NCBI GenBank assembly: GCA_022539475.1
Contig: VCMS01000169.1
Span: 339,333-403,332, forward strand
Length of the DNA: 64,000 nucleotides
From: Gracilaria domingensis
Taxonomy: Eukaryota > Rhodophyta > Florideophyceae > Gracilariales > Gracilariaceae
Direction of reading: 5' to 3'
The notes beneath the pieces are model-generated. The model did no database searches. It was not told the origin of the DNA and worked only from the letters and a program-made list of their open reading frames with translations. Of this stretch, positions 43,113-54,603 are shown piece after piece. Position 1 is the stretch's first letter; every line of letters begins with the position of its first letter. Made by a program: the position numbers and the translations under genes.

Positions 43113-43435
43113 GGGTACGCGGTCGTGCTGTTGCTGCCGCGGCGTCCTAAGCAAGGTGCGGTGCTGGTGACTCGGTGGCAGCCCACCGCGGTACACGGGG
43201 TTGTCTGAATGGAGAACGGGGGCGTCGGGTTTGGGTCTGTGGAGGGCGTTGGGTACACAGCGCAAGCCTGCGGCGGCAGCGACCTCGCAGTGCAGGAGGC
43301 GGGCGGATGTGAGGACGGGTCAACGAGGAGCGCGGCAAGATGCGTTTTATGGCGAGGTAGAGGTGTGGGCTCAATTGGAGCAATAGAACACGTGTACCCG
43401 TTGTGCTCTTGGACACGGACATGGCCGTCATGGAA

Positions 43436-44540
43436 ACTTTCTCGCGAAAGAGTTCAAAGTTGCAGGTACGAAGGTGTTCGGTACACGTACCAGCGACACC
43501 GACATGTACACGTACGACAGGGAGCCCTCTTACGGTAGGTCTTATCCAGAGGTATCCTTACCCGCCTACCCTGAGGTAGCCTTCCCACACATGATAATGT
43601 ACAATCAAAGTGCCTGGATGGTGCCATTATCCAGCCTTCCTCACCGAGTTTGCGTCGAGCTGCTGATATCGAAGAGATGATACACCTTGATCAGTTATTT
43701 CAACTTGTCATATCAGGGCGGTAGGCAATTTTGGACAACTGATATCATCTCAGATTTGCATCAACCAGTTTCGAATATTATGGAAGCAAAGGAAAGGACG
43801 TATCTGGCATAGTCCGGAATTTGTAGTACTAAACGGCCGAGATGAGAGACCGGCTGTAACACGAAAAGTTTCTTCGACAAATGAGAAGCAAGCGATGTAA
43901 GGTTACAAAAGCAGGTGTGTCCGACAAAGATCTGCAAAAAAAACTGTATGCTACCCCACGTGTTGCAACCCGTTACGAATCTTTCCGAAACGAAGATAAC
44001 AAAGGCATGACGATTACGCTCTCGAGAACCTCAGTTGTAAGATATCACATGGGGTAATGTCAAAGCCTGCTTTGCCAAGTCATCCCCAAACTTATTTTGG
44101 GGCAAACTACCACGATGATTGGAAATCCAAACAATTTCAATATAGCAGTACTCTCAGATCTTGCACAGAGACCCCCACGTCTCTTGTCCCGTACAACAGG
44201 TACCGTAAAGGGGTTCAAAGATTTCAACAAACCCTTGATATAACTCCCTACTAAATTCAGCGCACTTCTCTGCAGGATTAATCGTCTGCGTGTAGGATGT
44301 GGTCAACGAGGTAGGTTACAATGAAGTCAGAGTTAACCAGTTCTTGTCTTCGATATTATTTCCTACCAGTTTCATATTCGCATCTAGAACTCGGGGCGGA
44401 GGATTCCTGAAGAGAGAAAATTTACTGGGAGAAGGGGCTTTGGCACGAATTCATATGTGCAACCAACCGTTACGCCGACAGTCAAGCACATTGCTGCCCT
44501 TTCAATCTCACTATCATCCACCTTGCCATCCCACAAAGCA
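43436..44540. other. Intergenic region right of the palindrome
   Basis: Short ORFs only (43,474-43,680; 44,057-44,254) without recognisable content. Nothing further supported. Confidence 0.4.
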
Positions 44541-44541
44541 G

Positions 44542-44547
44542 TATAAG
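44542..44547 (+). promoter_or_regulatory. TATA box of the 44.6-kb secreted-protein gene
   Basis: TATAAG in GTATAAGAAAATGG, 97 bp upstream of the ATG at 44,644; near copy of the box before the gene at 32,938. Confidence 0.6.
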
Positions 44548-44643
44548 AAAATGGCTACGCAACATCTGCCGAGAATGTTCCAAGTATCGGCATCTCACAA
44601 GCTAATGCTCTTTCAGTCTCCTCTCTTTCCTCTTCCTGCAATA

Positions 44644-45198
44644 ATGCTCTCGCTAAAACGTCTCTCTCTTTACGTATTTGCACTTCTCATTATTTCATCG
44701 TCCGCAAATGAGAAATTCCCCGTTTCCCTGGCTTTACCATGTGGCACTTGGAGATCGTTAGCAGGACATGCTGGCTCTGTGCTTTACCCTTGTTTTCCGC
44801 CACTGGATCATGATCCATGTGGAGGATTACCGGTAGCCACATCTAACAGAGAGCACGTGAGCGCATCTAGTCGTCTTACTATCGGATGCTTCCACATGGT
44901 TGAGTCTAAATGTCTATACCGTTTACAGGAACCCGGAAAAACAGTGAGAACCATCAGAACAACAGAGGCCTGCATCCCACCAGATGAACTGCAACCCGAT
45001 TGTTCACCCTGCAAGTCCTCTTCAGAATGCCTTTCTGGAAAATGTTGGGGGAGCCCTTTGAAGTGCTCCGATGGTTCTTACGAGAGCCTATTGTCATGTG
45101 GATTTACGGAGGATGGCGGAAGCTGCGAAAGTAATCTGCAATGTGCCACACAGTTTTGCGCTGAGAATGTGTGTGTGAAAATTGGACTTGCTAAGTGA
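44644..45198 (+). CDS. Secreted Cys-rich protein, 184 aa
   Basis: The frame is open from 44,299, but the ATG at 44,644 begins a clear signal peptide (MLSLKRLSLYVFALLIISSS, cleavage likely near SANE-KF) and follows a TATA box by 97 bp. The mature protein has an N-terminal part with spaced Cys (PCGTW, YPCFPP, DPCGG, IGCFH, SKCLY) and a C-terminal part with two knots of the form C-x2-C-x4-E-C-x3-K-C and C-E-S-x3-C-x4-F-C-x4-C. The latter resembles the short C-x-S-S-x-C-x-G-x-C modules of many extracellular proteins, including Dickkopf-like ones. The ligand is unknown. It may belong with the gene at 32.9 kb as a set of secreted Cys-rich proteins. Confidence 0.72.
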   Translation: MLSLKRLSLYVFALLIISSSANEKFPVSLALPCGTWRSLAGHAGSVLYPCFPPLDHDPCGGLPVATSNREHVSASSRLTIGCFHMVESKCLYRLQEPGKTVRTIRTTEACIPPDELQPDCSPCKSSSECLSGKCWGSPLKCSDGSYESLLSCGFTEDGGSCESNLQCATQFCAENVCVKIGLAK

Positions 45199-45530
45199 GG
45201 CATCAAGATGGCAACATTGCTGCGAATGAATTGTTTCCGTCTCCCATATTTCTCTTGCTCTTTGAAGTAGTTAAGGAACTATAGTTGATTCAAGGCTCGG
45301 AGCCCTTCTCTCTGGCAGCCCTCTTCCAGTAGTAAAGACCATCAACATGATGTTCATTGTATTTGCGTATGTATCGTATCCATCCATTAGATTTTTCGGG
45401 AACAAGTGCTGAGATCTGTCGAACGAACCGTTCTGGTCCCGGAGTGGGACTAGACGGTGGTGTCAGCGGGGCTCGGTGTCGCGGCTTCGACGTGAGGCTG
45501 GTGTCCCGCGCGATTGCTGGCGGGCACAGT
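45199..45530. other. 3' flank of secreted-protein gene
   Basis: Nothing supported; composition turns GC-rich after 45,420, approaching the foldback element. Confidence 0.35.
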
Positions 45531-45652
45531 GGCGGCCCCCGGGGTACGTAAAGGCTTAAACGTGCCCGCGATCGCTCAACCGTTAAAAGTGCCCGGGCGC
45601 GTTTAGGCCTTAAGCGACCCCGGGTAGCTGTAACCGTACCCGGTGGCCCCCG
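45531..45652. repeat. CCCGGG-rich foldback-like element, copy 2
   Basis: Inverted ends GGCGGCCCCCGGGGTAC (left) and GTACCCGGTGGCCCCCG (right) enclose GTGCCCGGGCGCG. CCGGGTAGCTGTAACCG and GTACCCGGTGGCCCC match blocks in the element at 33.7-34.0 kb. Confidence 0.55.
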
Positions 45653-47852
45653 TGGAGGGCGGCTGCATGTGTGGAACGAACCTACGGCTCCGGGATTGGA
45701 GCTGCGTCGCCTACAGTCAAGAGACTGGCGTAAAGCTATAGTTTACTGAATAGATTTGATGATACGATAGGTTCCTAGGCAAGACTGCTAGCGATCGAGC
45801 TCTAAGTACTACTGCGCCGGCGGAGGCGGCGGCTGCGCACGCGATCGCTATCGGCAGCGCATCCTGTGCGTCAGCCGCCGTCTTCGTACACGGCGTAGGA
45901 TTCCGAGAGTCCCCCTGGTCCTGCTCCCTCAACAACAAGGAAGTGGGTTTCTTGGAAGCTGGTTGCTGCGACGTGGGTCTTTGTTGGACGGTTTTGCCGC
46001 GAAGCAATACATAGCTTGGTTAGATTTGCAGCAGCTTGGTGGCAAACAGCCTGGCGTTCGTCCGCATCGATCTGTCGCGCACCCCGGTGACCCTCGGTGG
46101 TCGATTTTGTTTACCCACCCCACCACGGGACCACCACACCTTAACCTGTGATATCTTCAAGAAAAGCATTGAGTTAGATTACGACACAGTACTTGGAGTT
46201 AACGAAACATTGGGTTATTTGCACGTCAACTCTCTGCAAGGGATCTCCTTGCTTTACAGAATTCTATTTTCGTTTAATAAAAGCCATGAAGCGGTATTAA
46301 TGGGTCAAAATCTTTGTCATTGGGATTTTAAACCAAAGTTATCAGCATCGAGTAAAGCAAAAAACCTTGTAATACACCCTTTCTAGAATATCTCTGCAAG
46401 TCATTTTCGTCAACAAAAACACAAGTGCCTACAACCCTTGAACATATTCCTCCATAGAACAACGAAGCTGACAAGAAAATAACCAACTAAAAAAAAGCGC
46501 CTGATGAAGGCCTCGACTTCATCAAATCCAGAAAAGAACTTTATGCGAAGAAAAAAGAAAAAACCATTAAATAACTATCAAAGAAAACAAACGAGACAAA
46601 CCTAAATTTGAAGCAAATTTTACATTACAAACTATCTCTGCACGTCATAAACTGAACGATAAAGTTCTTCAAACAATATCAGACAATATTTGTTAGCTCT
46701 AAATAATGTTCAATTTATATCCAAGCAAGAGTTTTGCAGAACAAGTTACCATAACTTAAAAGCATTTTACAAATAGTTCTCCTTCGACCACAAAGTTTTG
46801 CTTTACATTTTCTATCGTCAATTTCACCTCAACTACAGTTTCAGAAAGCTCATTTTCAACCACTCCCTTTCACTTCAGTTTTGCATTCAATTCTGTTGCT
46901 TGAAAACCGTTATGCAGCAAGCTTCCATTTAAACAGAGAACCATAAGATTTAGTCCCGACAACGAAACTTCCGCACAAAGGTAGGGCGCTTATGACGACG
47001 TTGGGGTGTGGGGGCAATTGAATGTATGATACGACTAGAACTACCCAAGGGTACCAATGGTAATAGCAAAGCTCTTAATGCATGGACGCCCGCTGTTCAG
47101 ATCTAATTTAGAGCTATTCTAGAAAAGATTTTTATTTCTTGTGCCAAAAAGGCTTTGTTTTGGCCTTAGTAGGTGGTCAGTTGGTACATTGTCAAATTAT
47201 ACCGCTTATATATCAGTCCGTCAGAAACGACAAGATTTGAGGCAGATTTGGAAAATGCGGTTTTTTGAGGATTGGATGCACATTCGATTGTGTGTCTCAA
47301 GGCTCTTATCGCCGTCACCTCATTAAGCCGTTATCTTCGACATAAACCGCCACGGACGGGTCCCCACAATTTGAGAATTGTCCTAGCTCGACTTGACGTG
47401 TCTCCCCTCCGATTTCATTGTACCATACGCGCCATCAACCACTTCCTATTTGGTCCAAGACCATATGAACCTAACAGCGATCCCAAGAGCTTTACAAGTC
47501 GGCTATTAAGTCAGAAAAGCTCTCATATTAAATTTAAAGCTAACATGGCTTGCCGCAAACTACTCTAAAGATTATTGGCACTACTGCGGCGTCTTCGATG
47601 AATCTTGGGACAAACAGATATGCACTATTGACAGGCTGGGGTGGATGTAGTTCTGAATTAGCCAGGAACACCTAGATATCTCGCACTTCCCACATAGACC
47701 AATCGAAATATTGTCAGACGGTACCTCAAGTACCCGGCTACAGTTTATCTTTGCTTAAACTCAAGAACGCGTTTTCTGCTGGTAGATACTGTACTGCCTA
47801 CGTAATTTCTGTGCATGGAAGCGAATGCCCCCCAAACTCTCACAAGAAGAAA
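45653..47852. other. Long gene-poor stretch
   Basis: ORFs at 45,717-46,386 and 47,141-47,568 have no recognisable domain. 46,380-47,000 is strongly A-rich on the plus strand. An exon of the following gene could lie near 47,780 (GGTAG acceptor-like), but this is not secure. Confidence 0.35.
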
Positions 47853-48779
47853 ATGGTGCTCAAGGCGGATATTGCAAAGCGATTGTACTGGAGGTTTGGT
47901 CAGCATCAGAAATGGGCTAGTCATAACAGAAGAAATGACAACGCAAACGAAGTAACTTTATCAGAGAAGTTTAATACCAATTCCGTCTTTGAAATTGAAT
48001 TTATACCCGGCTGCAGAGATCCTCTGTTTTTACAGACGCTTTGCAAGATGATGTGTAGAAAGTTTTCGTCAAGAACGCGTACAGACTCACGAACCGTGAC
48101 ACCGTTCCTTCACTCTCTTTGGGTGCTGACATCATCGATTACAGTGGAGCTTTTCGCTGATTGTTTGAACGAAAGCGGAGTACTTTCAGCATATTGTAGC
48201 CTTGATTCTGAAGACAATTCCTTCGGACGTATTGGGGCTTGCCAGGACGTCAAAGAGACTGTGGAAGGTGCGGGAGGTAATCCACCTTTTGAAACAACTT
48301 TCTTGCAAAGAATGATAACCAAATTCGATAGTGGCGTTCGCTGTTCCGCTCTTTATCGTCGCTGTGTGCTTTTTCCACTCTGCGATAGGCATGGAGTTCT
48401 TCGAAGAACAACTGCACTGTCGTCACATGGTATTTTGCTGGTCAGAATTCCGCCTAGATGCTTGTCTTTTCGATGGCAAGAAGAGTACTTTATTTCTAGT
48501 AGTGTGAAAAGGTACAATTGTTTCCAAGAGTTGGACCTGTTCGTCTGGCGTAATCGACCGTATCTCGAAAAGTGTCCTCCTCCCATGGACGTGGATTTTC
48601 TTTATCTGAATTTCGTAGCACTTGCTTGCAGAAATCCGTCCAAGGTTAACGTCGACATTCAGGCCATTGAAATGGCGTTCTCCACTTCTTTTCGTGACAA
48701 TCACTGCCGGTTACCATTGTTAATGGAAATTTCCAACTGCAGTCAAGGAAATAATGAGTCCCTGCGTAGTGAGCGCTAA
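47853..48779 (+). CDS. Hypothetical protein, about 308 aa
   Basis: The frame is open from 47,751 but has no ATG before 47,853; an upstream exon is possible. The protein has basic and aromatic residues throughout and about 16 Cys without regular spacing. It lacks a signal peptide, transmembrane segments and any motif I recognise. It ends 56 bp from the convergent 3' end of the PIN/CXC gene. That tight tail-to-tail packing suggests the two may belong to one element, but no terminal repeats were found to confirm this. Confidence 0.5.
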   Translation: MVLKADIAKRLYWRFGQHQKWASHNRRNDNANEVTLSEKFNTNSVFEIEFIPGCRDPLFLQTLCKMMCRKFSSRTRTDSRTVTPFLHSLWVLTSSITVELFADCLNESGVLSAYCSLDSEDNSFGRIGACQDVKETVEGAGGNPPFETTFLQRMITKFDSGVRCSALYRRCVLFPLCDRHGVLRRTTALSSHGILLVRIPPRCLSFRWQEEYFISSSVKRYNCFQELDLFVWRNRPYLEKCPPPMDVDFLYLNFVALACRNPSKVNVDIQAIEMAFSTSFRDNHCRLPLLMEISNCSQGNNESLRSER

Positions 48780-48835
48780 GCTTTCGACTCCAATGGTTAG
48801 ACAGATCGATGCCCATAATATTCGATAAGCGAGCA

Positions 48836-50998
48836 TTACTCTTCAACTGCGTTCAGAAGCTCTTCGAAATCATGTTCCGAAGTCATTAGGCTATTTAGAC
48901 TTCGAAGGTCATTCTTTGTAAGCTCTGCGACATTTATATAGGTCGACTCATATGAATCACCACAAGAAACCTCCACATTATCCATACCACCATTTTCGTC
49001 ACAGCTGTCTCCGCCCCGGTCGACCAACATCTCGATGAATGGATCTTCAGTTACCTTATTCTGGCACTTCGAACGCGGGCACTCGCACCCTATGCACTTC
49101 AAGTTTCGTTTGACACATGAACAGTGCCTTGTAATGCAGGTTCCTTTGCATTTGCACTTAGCCAATAGTTCCCTTATTTTCGTCTCAATCGCTTTCACGT
49201 CTTCTTGTCGCTCTAGTAATAAATCTCCGTTACTTGTGAAGCCTGAATCAGCGTTACAACCTCCAACGAAGTCGGGACTCAATTCATTCTTCTCAGCTTG
49301 GTACCAGTACTTGAACACTATGTGTCGTACTCTCTTAGTTTGATTATCAACATGCTCTGAAGGTGGTATCAGCACATTCAAAGACCTTGATAGATCTGCC
49401 ACAAAGCTTCTGACATCTAAACACCAATCTTGGGTACCCACATCCCATTCACTAACAAAAATTTCCTTTGCACGTCGCATTGCGTCTTCCTCGCTGCATC
49501 CTTCTGATACCCACTTTTCTCGAAGCCTTTCCTTTTCTCGGCTGTTCGTAAGATACCTGAAGCCATGTTTCTCGAGATAGGCGAAGAGAATGAGTAATTG
49601 TAAGGAAGAGGAATCATCTGCGTCTCCGATGCCATTTAAGAATGACACATTTCTTAAACATGCCCTGAAGTAGTGCACATGTGTTACACCGTACGTTCCA
49701 GCAGAGAAGTCACATCCTGCCATAACGTAGCAGCTTGCGAACATTGTCGCACTAACTCCTTCTCTTCGGAGAGTTTCATTTAGATTGTCTAAGTCAACGA
49801 CTGCGTCACCCAAGACATGTATGACATTCATGTCTCGCATACATTGAGCGAGCGCTAAAATTATTGTCACATCCGTATCTCTCGAGACCAGAACACATCC
49901 GCTTTTTCCCGGCGATTCCTTGAGATCAGACTCATAAATGGTAGGCAATACGAATGTGTTGAATGCAGCCACAAACCTGGTCTCAGACTCTCCATGCGTC
50001 AGATAACTGTCATTTATGTGCAGTCCATGAGCAGAGGAAAACACTAGTGGCCTATTTCGCGGTACTTGAAGCAGTACATCTTCAAATTCGACTGCCTCTT
50101 GTCCTAGATGGGTTACGTTCGTCATTTGCTCTTTTGATTTCGAGTGTAGAGTAGTCTCATAGGTATGGTCGTTGACATGGGGGTCGGTCGAAGTACCGTT
50201 ATCTTTGTGGTGATCAAGCTTGGCCTCAACATTCTGCACTAGAGCCTTCGGCATCAGCAACACCTCACCTCCTCGTGGATGTTCAACTGTCTCATCTTTT
50301 GCTGCAAGCTCTGGAATCAATTCACTGGCAATCTTTCCAATGCAAGCTGGGCGTATACTGAAACAACCACCGTTCAGATATATGTCAATGTTGCGATTAT
50401 ATTCGTCTGCATGCTCCAGTCCAGCAACAGCCCCACAAAACAAATGTAATGAACTGATAGCATCTCTGCTAATTCTGGAGCTCAATAGTGTTCCCCATGG
50501 AACAGTAATGGGGAGCAAAAATCCCAATTTGTAGAGTTCTTCTTCTCCCTTTAGCTTCGAGTCCTGGCACATATCTCGCGCATAGTCGAGACGACCTTGC
50601 TCTCCAGACTTCTGTTTGATGACGTTGGATGGGTCATCGATATGGAGATGGAGTTGTTTAAGACATTCGGCCCGTTTCCCACTGAACCATGGTCGCAACA
50701 ACTGTTTCATCTTCAGAACTGTAACAGCGTGCATACTGTTTCCTCGTGACCCGTCAGTACCTCTGCTTCAAATATGATTCATGACATCAATCATGATCGA
50801 GATATACTGAGGCATTTGGTAGTCGTAGTAGTAGTAAACGTTCTTTCTACTGGATGTCGGACGTCTTATGGAACTCAGAACCGAATTTCCATCTTGTCTG
50901 AGGAATTCAAGATTCAAAGCGGATATTAGCTGACTTTTGTTGGCATGCCTCACGGTATTTCCCAACGAAAGATATGCATCTGCGTGTGGTGATAACAT
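48836..50998 (-). CDS. PIN/XPG-like nuclease with CXC zinc domain
   Basis: A frame of about 720 codons starting at ATG 50,998, interrupted once by TGA at 50,768-50,770; the longest uninterrupted part starts at 50,734 (632 aa, used for numbering). Residues 247-350 carry a PIN/FEN1-like pattern: HGESETRF, VLVSRDTDVTII, VVDLDNL and MAGCDFSAGTYGV. Acidic residues sit at the places where such nucleases bind metal. Residues 527-559 are a CXC zinc domain (CKCKGTC, HCSCVK, CIGCEC, KCQNK). An acidic tail follows. PIN/XPG plus a Cys-rich finger recalls proteins of Academ-type DNA transposons and related domesticated proteins. That assignment is from memory and untested. The terminal inverted repeats expected of a transposon were not found. 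Confidence 0.65.
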
Positions 50999-51434
50999 AT
51001 ATCTGGCGCTGTTGTAGTATAGTGGCACGGGTCACTAACCACGGGGAGGAATGCTCCAAAGGATGAGGGCCAACGGCGAGACCACTGGTAAGGAGGTGCA
51101 ATGGGCGAGCGCTACCTGTCGTGCCTGCAGGAAAGGGCGAGCGACGTAGCGATGGCTTGAAAACCTGAATGGTGTTGGTACTTACTAACCTGAGGGTCAA
51201 GTAGTTGCCAAGAGGGTCTCTGACTTTACCACAGGAGGGAGGCGCAGCTCGAGCGGCCCAAATATCGGCTGCGAGGCGCCTCAACCTCTGGAGTGGTGCA
51301 CTGTAACGCAGTGCAACACGTGTACTAACTATACTACCTATGGTACAAATAATACAAGTAAAAATAAATAGGCATATGGGGGCCGGCAAGGGCCCACGTG
51401 CACCACTGATGGGCCACTCCTGCACACACCAGCG

Positions 51435-53312
51435 ATGACTGACCATCCGGAAACCAACTTAAGGCTCATAATACTACACAGCCCCCCCCTAGACGCTGAC
51501 GTCCCGGCAGTACCAACACTGGAGAAGATGGCTTCCATTGGTGGCGATCTATTCACTCCTGGCCAGTACGACGATGTACCGGTGCCTCGCCTTCCGTCGA
51601 ACGTACCCTTCGCACCAGATTCTAGTGGCGTTTCTACGGCAACTGGGATGTATACCGGCCAACCTACGGGGAGTGGCGTTCGTCCCGGCAATGCGTTTGA
51701 TCACACCGTAGGCAGAGGTCCGATGTGTAGCCGAACCGCCAACATGCCCTACACCGTTCAACATTATATGAGCCAAGAGGCTGACTTCTTCGACGCCCGC
51801 CGCTTCGCCGCCATCCCTGAGGTCACCCGCGGTCCTAAAAAGTCGCGCCAGGTCGCCTGGCTCCAGCGCTGGGTGCATATGCCCGTGAACGCCCGAACGG
51901 TTCCGACCTGTAACGGTGGTGTGTTCACCGATATGGAGTATGTCCGAACCCTGGCCGAGGAGGACTACCAGCGCCGCGTCAACTCTATACTCTGGGGGTT
52001 GTACGGCGAGTTCTCAGATCCGTCGGTGCCTTTTCCTCCACCGCAACACAATCTCTTAGGCTTGATGGCCTTTCTACCTCCGTATGATAAAATGTATTGG
52101 ATGGTAGACCGTGTCTACTGGAACGACATGGCTGAGCCAGATAGTAGAATGCGGACCAATCTTCAGTACCTATTTTGTTGGCACCAAGTTGAGTTCCATG
52201 ACATGGAAGCGCCTGACAGGATCGGACTGTACCCACGGCTGCCTCTATTTGATGATCCAGAATGGGAGGAGTTCTGGAGGGTTTCCAACCTCCTGGTAGT
52301 CCCTACCCCACCGCTAGTCGCTTATCACTCGCGACAATTAATTCTGCAACCAACCGATCGACGGAACTGGCTTACCTGGCAGGTCCTTACCGTGGAGTGG
52401 GCAGTTTTTGTCCTTATGGCCTTCTTGGACACCTGCCAGTACGGTGTCCGTTGCAACGTGCGCACCAAAGACTGGAGAGTGTGGAGCCACACGAACGACT
52501 TTTTCAGCCCTTGCGGTCGCCTCGTTCCGCTTCCACGGATGTTGATAAAGTATCTGCGCGGTCTGGGGATACAAGATATCGTTCGTGGCACGGAATATCC
52601 ACCTATTCGCGTAGAGGAGCTGCTAGATTACGTATGCCGTGTTCAATGATCGTCCACGCCTGGTTTCCTTTGGTATAGCTACGAACAAGACCGCTTCGAG
52701 AGAATCCCGCGCCACCCAGCTGGAGAAGATGACGGCAGAGCGTACTCCGCATTTCCCGTTAGGACAGCGCCAGTAATGGTACGTCGAATAGTCGTACCTG
52801 ACTATTTTCCACGAGGCAGGGGGTTTGTGGGCGCATGTCTCATGTCCGATAGTCCTCTAAAACCACTTCCAGCTATGCCCTTCGGAGTCGGAAGCGCAAC
52901 AAACGTAGAACCAGCGCGATCATGCCTACAGAGAGTCTCTGACACTGCCGACACTGTTACAATGGTCGTCTCAGAAGAGGAACCAGCTCATATGGAGAAC
53001 GCGGGGGATATGCCGGTTGAATCATCTCAAATCATTCCTGTGGCAAATGCGGCCGCGGTGCACGATCGCTCTCTCGTAGTACTTCCACGGGGCTTGCCTC
53101 GCAACGAGTCAGCGGGGAGAATCTGTGCTTTCGAGAGGGAGGTATCGTCTGTGTTCTGCAAAGTGGAATATAGTCTGTTCGCTTTGGAAACTAAGCTAGT
53201 TTTGGGGCTATTTGGGGCGCGCGAGGGATTGGCAGAGGCTGACACTCAAAAAATTAAGAAATTTTGGAATATTAAATTCCATCTTGCGCAGTTTAATTCT
53301 TGGGTCCTCTAG
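51435..53312 (+). CDS. Unknown protein, frame split by one TGA
   Basis: ATG 51,435 opens 404 codons that stop at TGA 52,647-52,649. The same frame then runs on without another stop to 53,312 (about 220 more codons), and the bridging residues look coding (for example FLWYSYEQDRFERIPRH). The first part is rich in Pro, Trp and Tyr with no low complexity. The distal part contains an Ala/Glu stretch and a hydrophobic helix-like segment near LETKLVLGLFG. No zinc knuckle, protease or other recognisable domain. It could be a host gene, a mobile-element structural protein, or a pseudogene with a single nonsense change. Confidence 0.5.
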
Positions 53313-54603
53313 TTTTTGTAGAGGTTCTACTTCGTCGCACCACCCCATTCACTCTTTTCCGCGACCCTCTCTCAAAACTGCGCTCGTGCTAGTTTGCGTT
53401 TCCATTTTCTCCCATGTTGCAATGCCAATCGCAACTCATCCCACCTCAATCATCTCATCACTTCTTCCCAGTCCACACCACCCCCACTCTTTACCCATTT
53501 ATGGCCCATCACGCGTTCGCATCCTCCCTCTCTGTCTCCGCAAACGTCATTTTTTAGAAGTCAGGTAGGCAACCCTTCCCCTTCTCGTATACCCGTCTCG
53601 CCCCAAAACGGCTTCCAATCCCTCCCCATCCTTCTCTCCTCTCGCACTTTGAAATCTGGGCCGCCATTCGCATTGCCATGCCCTACTCCGAAATCCAGTC
53701 AATACCGGAGCCTCGATTGCATCCTGCAACACCTTTTCCAGCACCTTCCTTTTCTCCTTGCGCTTTTTCTCCAAAAGACTCTTCTAGTCCCTAAACCTAC
53801 CACATATCGCCTTCGTTGTCAAACATGGCCTCTTCTGTGCCACAAATCTTCCGGCACTTGCTATATATTCCCTTCTGTGTTCGCTGGGCGTAATTGAAAT
53901 ATGGTGCTCTCACTAGATCGAAGAAGTCAATACGATACACTGCAAGCAAAGAGTGCTGAGCTGTTCGAACTTCTAATCTTGTCGCACGCGCTTTTGTTCA
54001 CCTACGGTCATCCTCTTGCTCTTATTCTAGTTCTCCTGGGACGCTCTTCCGTGAAACTTCCCATCTTTTACTAGTTTGTTCTCACTAATTATCCTCCTTA
54101 TTATCATTAAATAGTGTTTTTAACTACGTTGCCTCGACCTGGAGTACTCTTGACATTTACTACTTCTTTCTTGTATGTATTTAAAAAAGTATATCCTTAG
54201 TAGCGTCATGCTTTTTAACAGTAGCCATAATGGTGTCCCAAGCTCTCGCTCACCGGCTTGCGCGGAGAGCACAGAAAGAATGCATTCAGCAACGGCGTGT
54301 TCTTGCTCAGAAAGTGTTTGAGCAATTCCGAGAGTAGCTTTGGCGTGGAACTCAGCAGCATGTCAAACACAACATTTACTGAGAAAGCCTCTTGCGAGAA
54401 AAGCTGCACAAGCGCGCTTGAGAGTGCGCGCCCCGCCTGCATCGGCGCCATCTGCCTGCATCGCGTGCCGCCTAACTCGGCGAAAAGACAGCGCAGAAGC
54501 GCACGCGGTATGGATTACATGCTATGGAAGACTCAACGAAGACGCCGCCGCGAAGTGGGACGTGACGTCTTTATTTGCGCAGGCATATACAGCAGTAGCG
54601 GCC
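53313..54603. other. Pyrimidine-rich tract and short ORFs
   Basis: 53,330-53,900 is strongly C/T-rich on the plus strand, giving open but low-complexity frames. A 126-codon plus-strand ORF at 54,258-54,638 overlaps the start of the TIR element. No product recognised. Confidence 0.35.

Larger units (their letters stand above)
40050..43318. repeat. Right arm of giant palindrome
   Basis: Reverse complement of 35,641-38,909. No length difference exists anywhere, because the same mirror sum (78,959) holds for every paired ORF. The outer 43,200-43,318 is about 10 % diverged from the left arm, with weaker homology to about 43,435. Confidence 0.95.

Noticed and set aside
35641-43318. Palindrome as a plastid or mitochondrial inverted repeat
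   Set aside because: No rRNA, tRNA or organelle genes are present, and flanks hold nuclear-type genes and retroelements.
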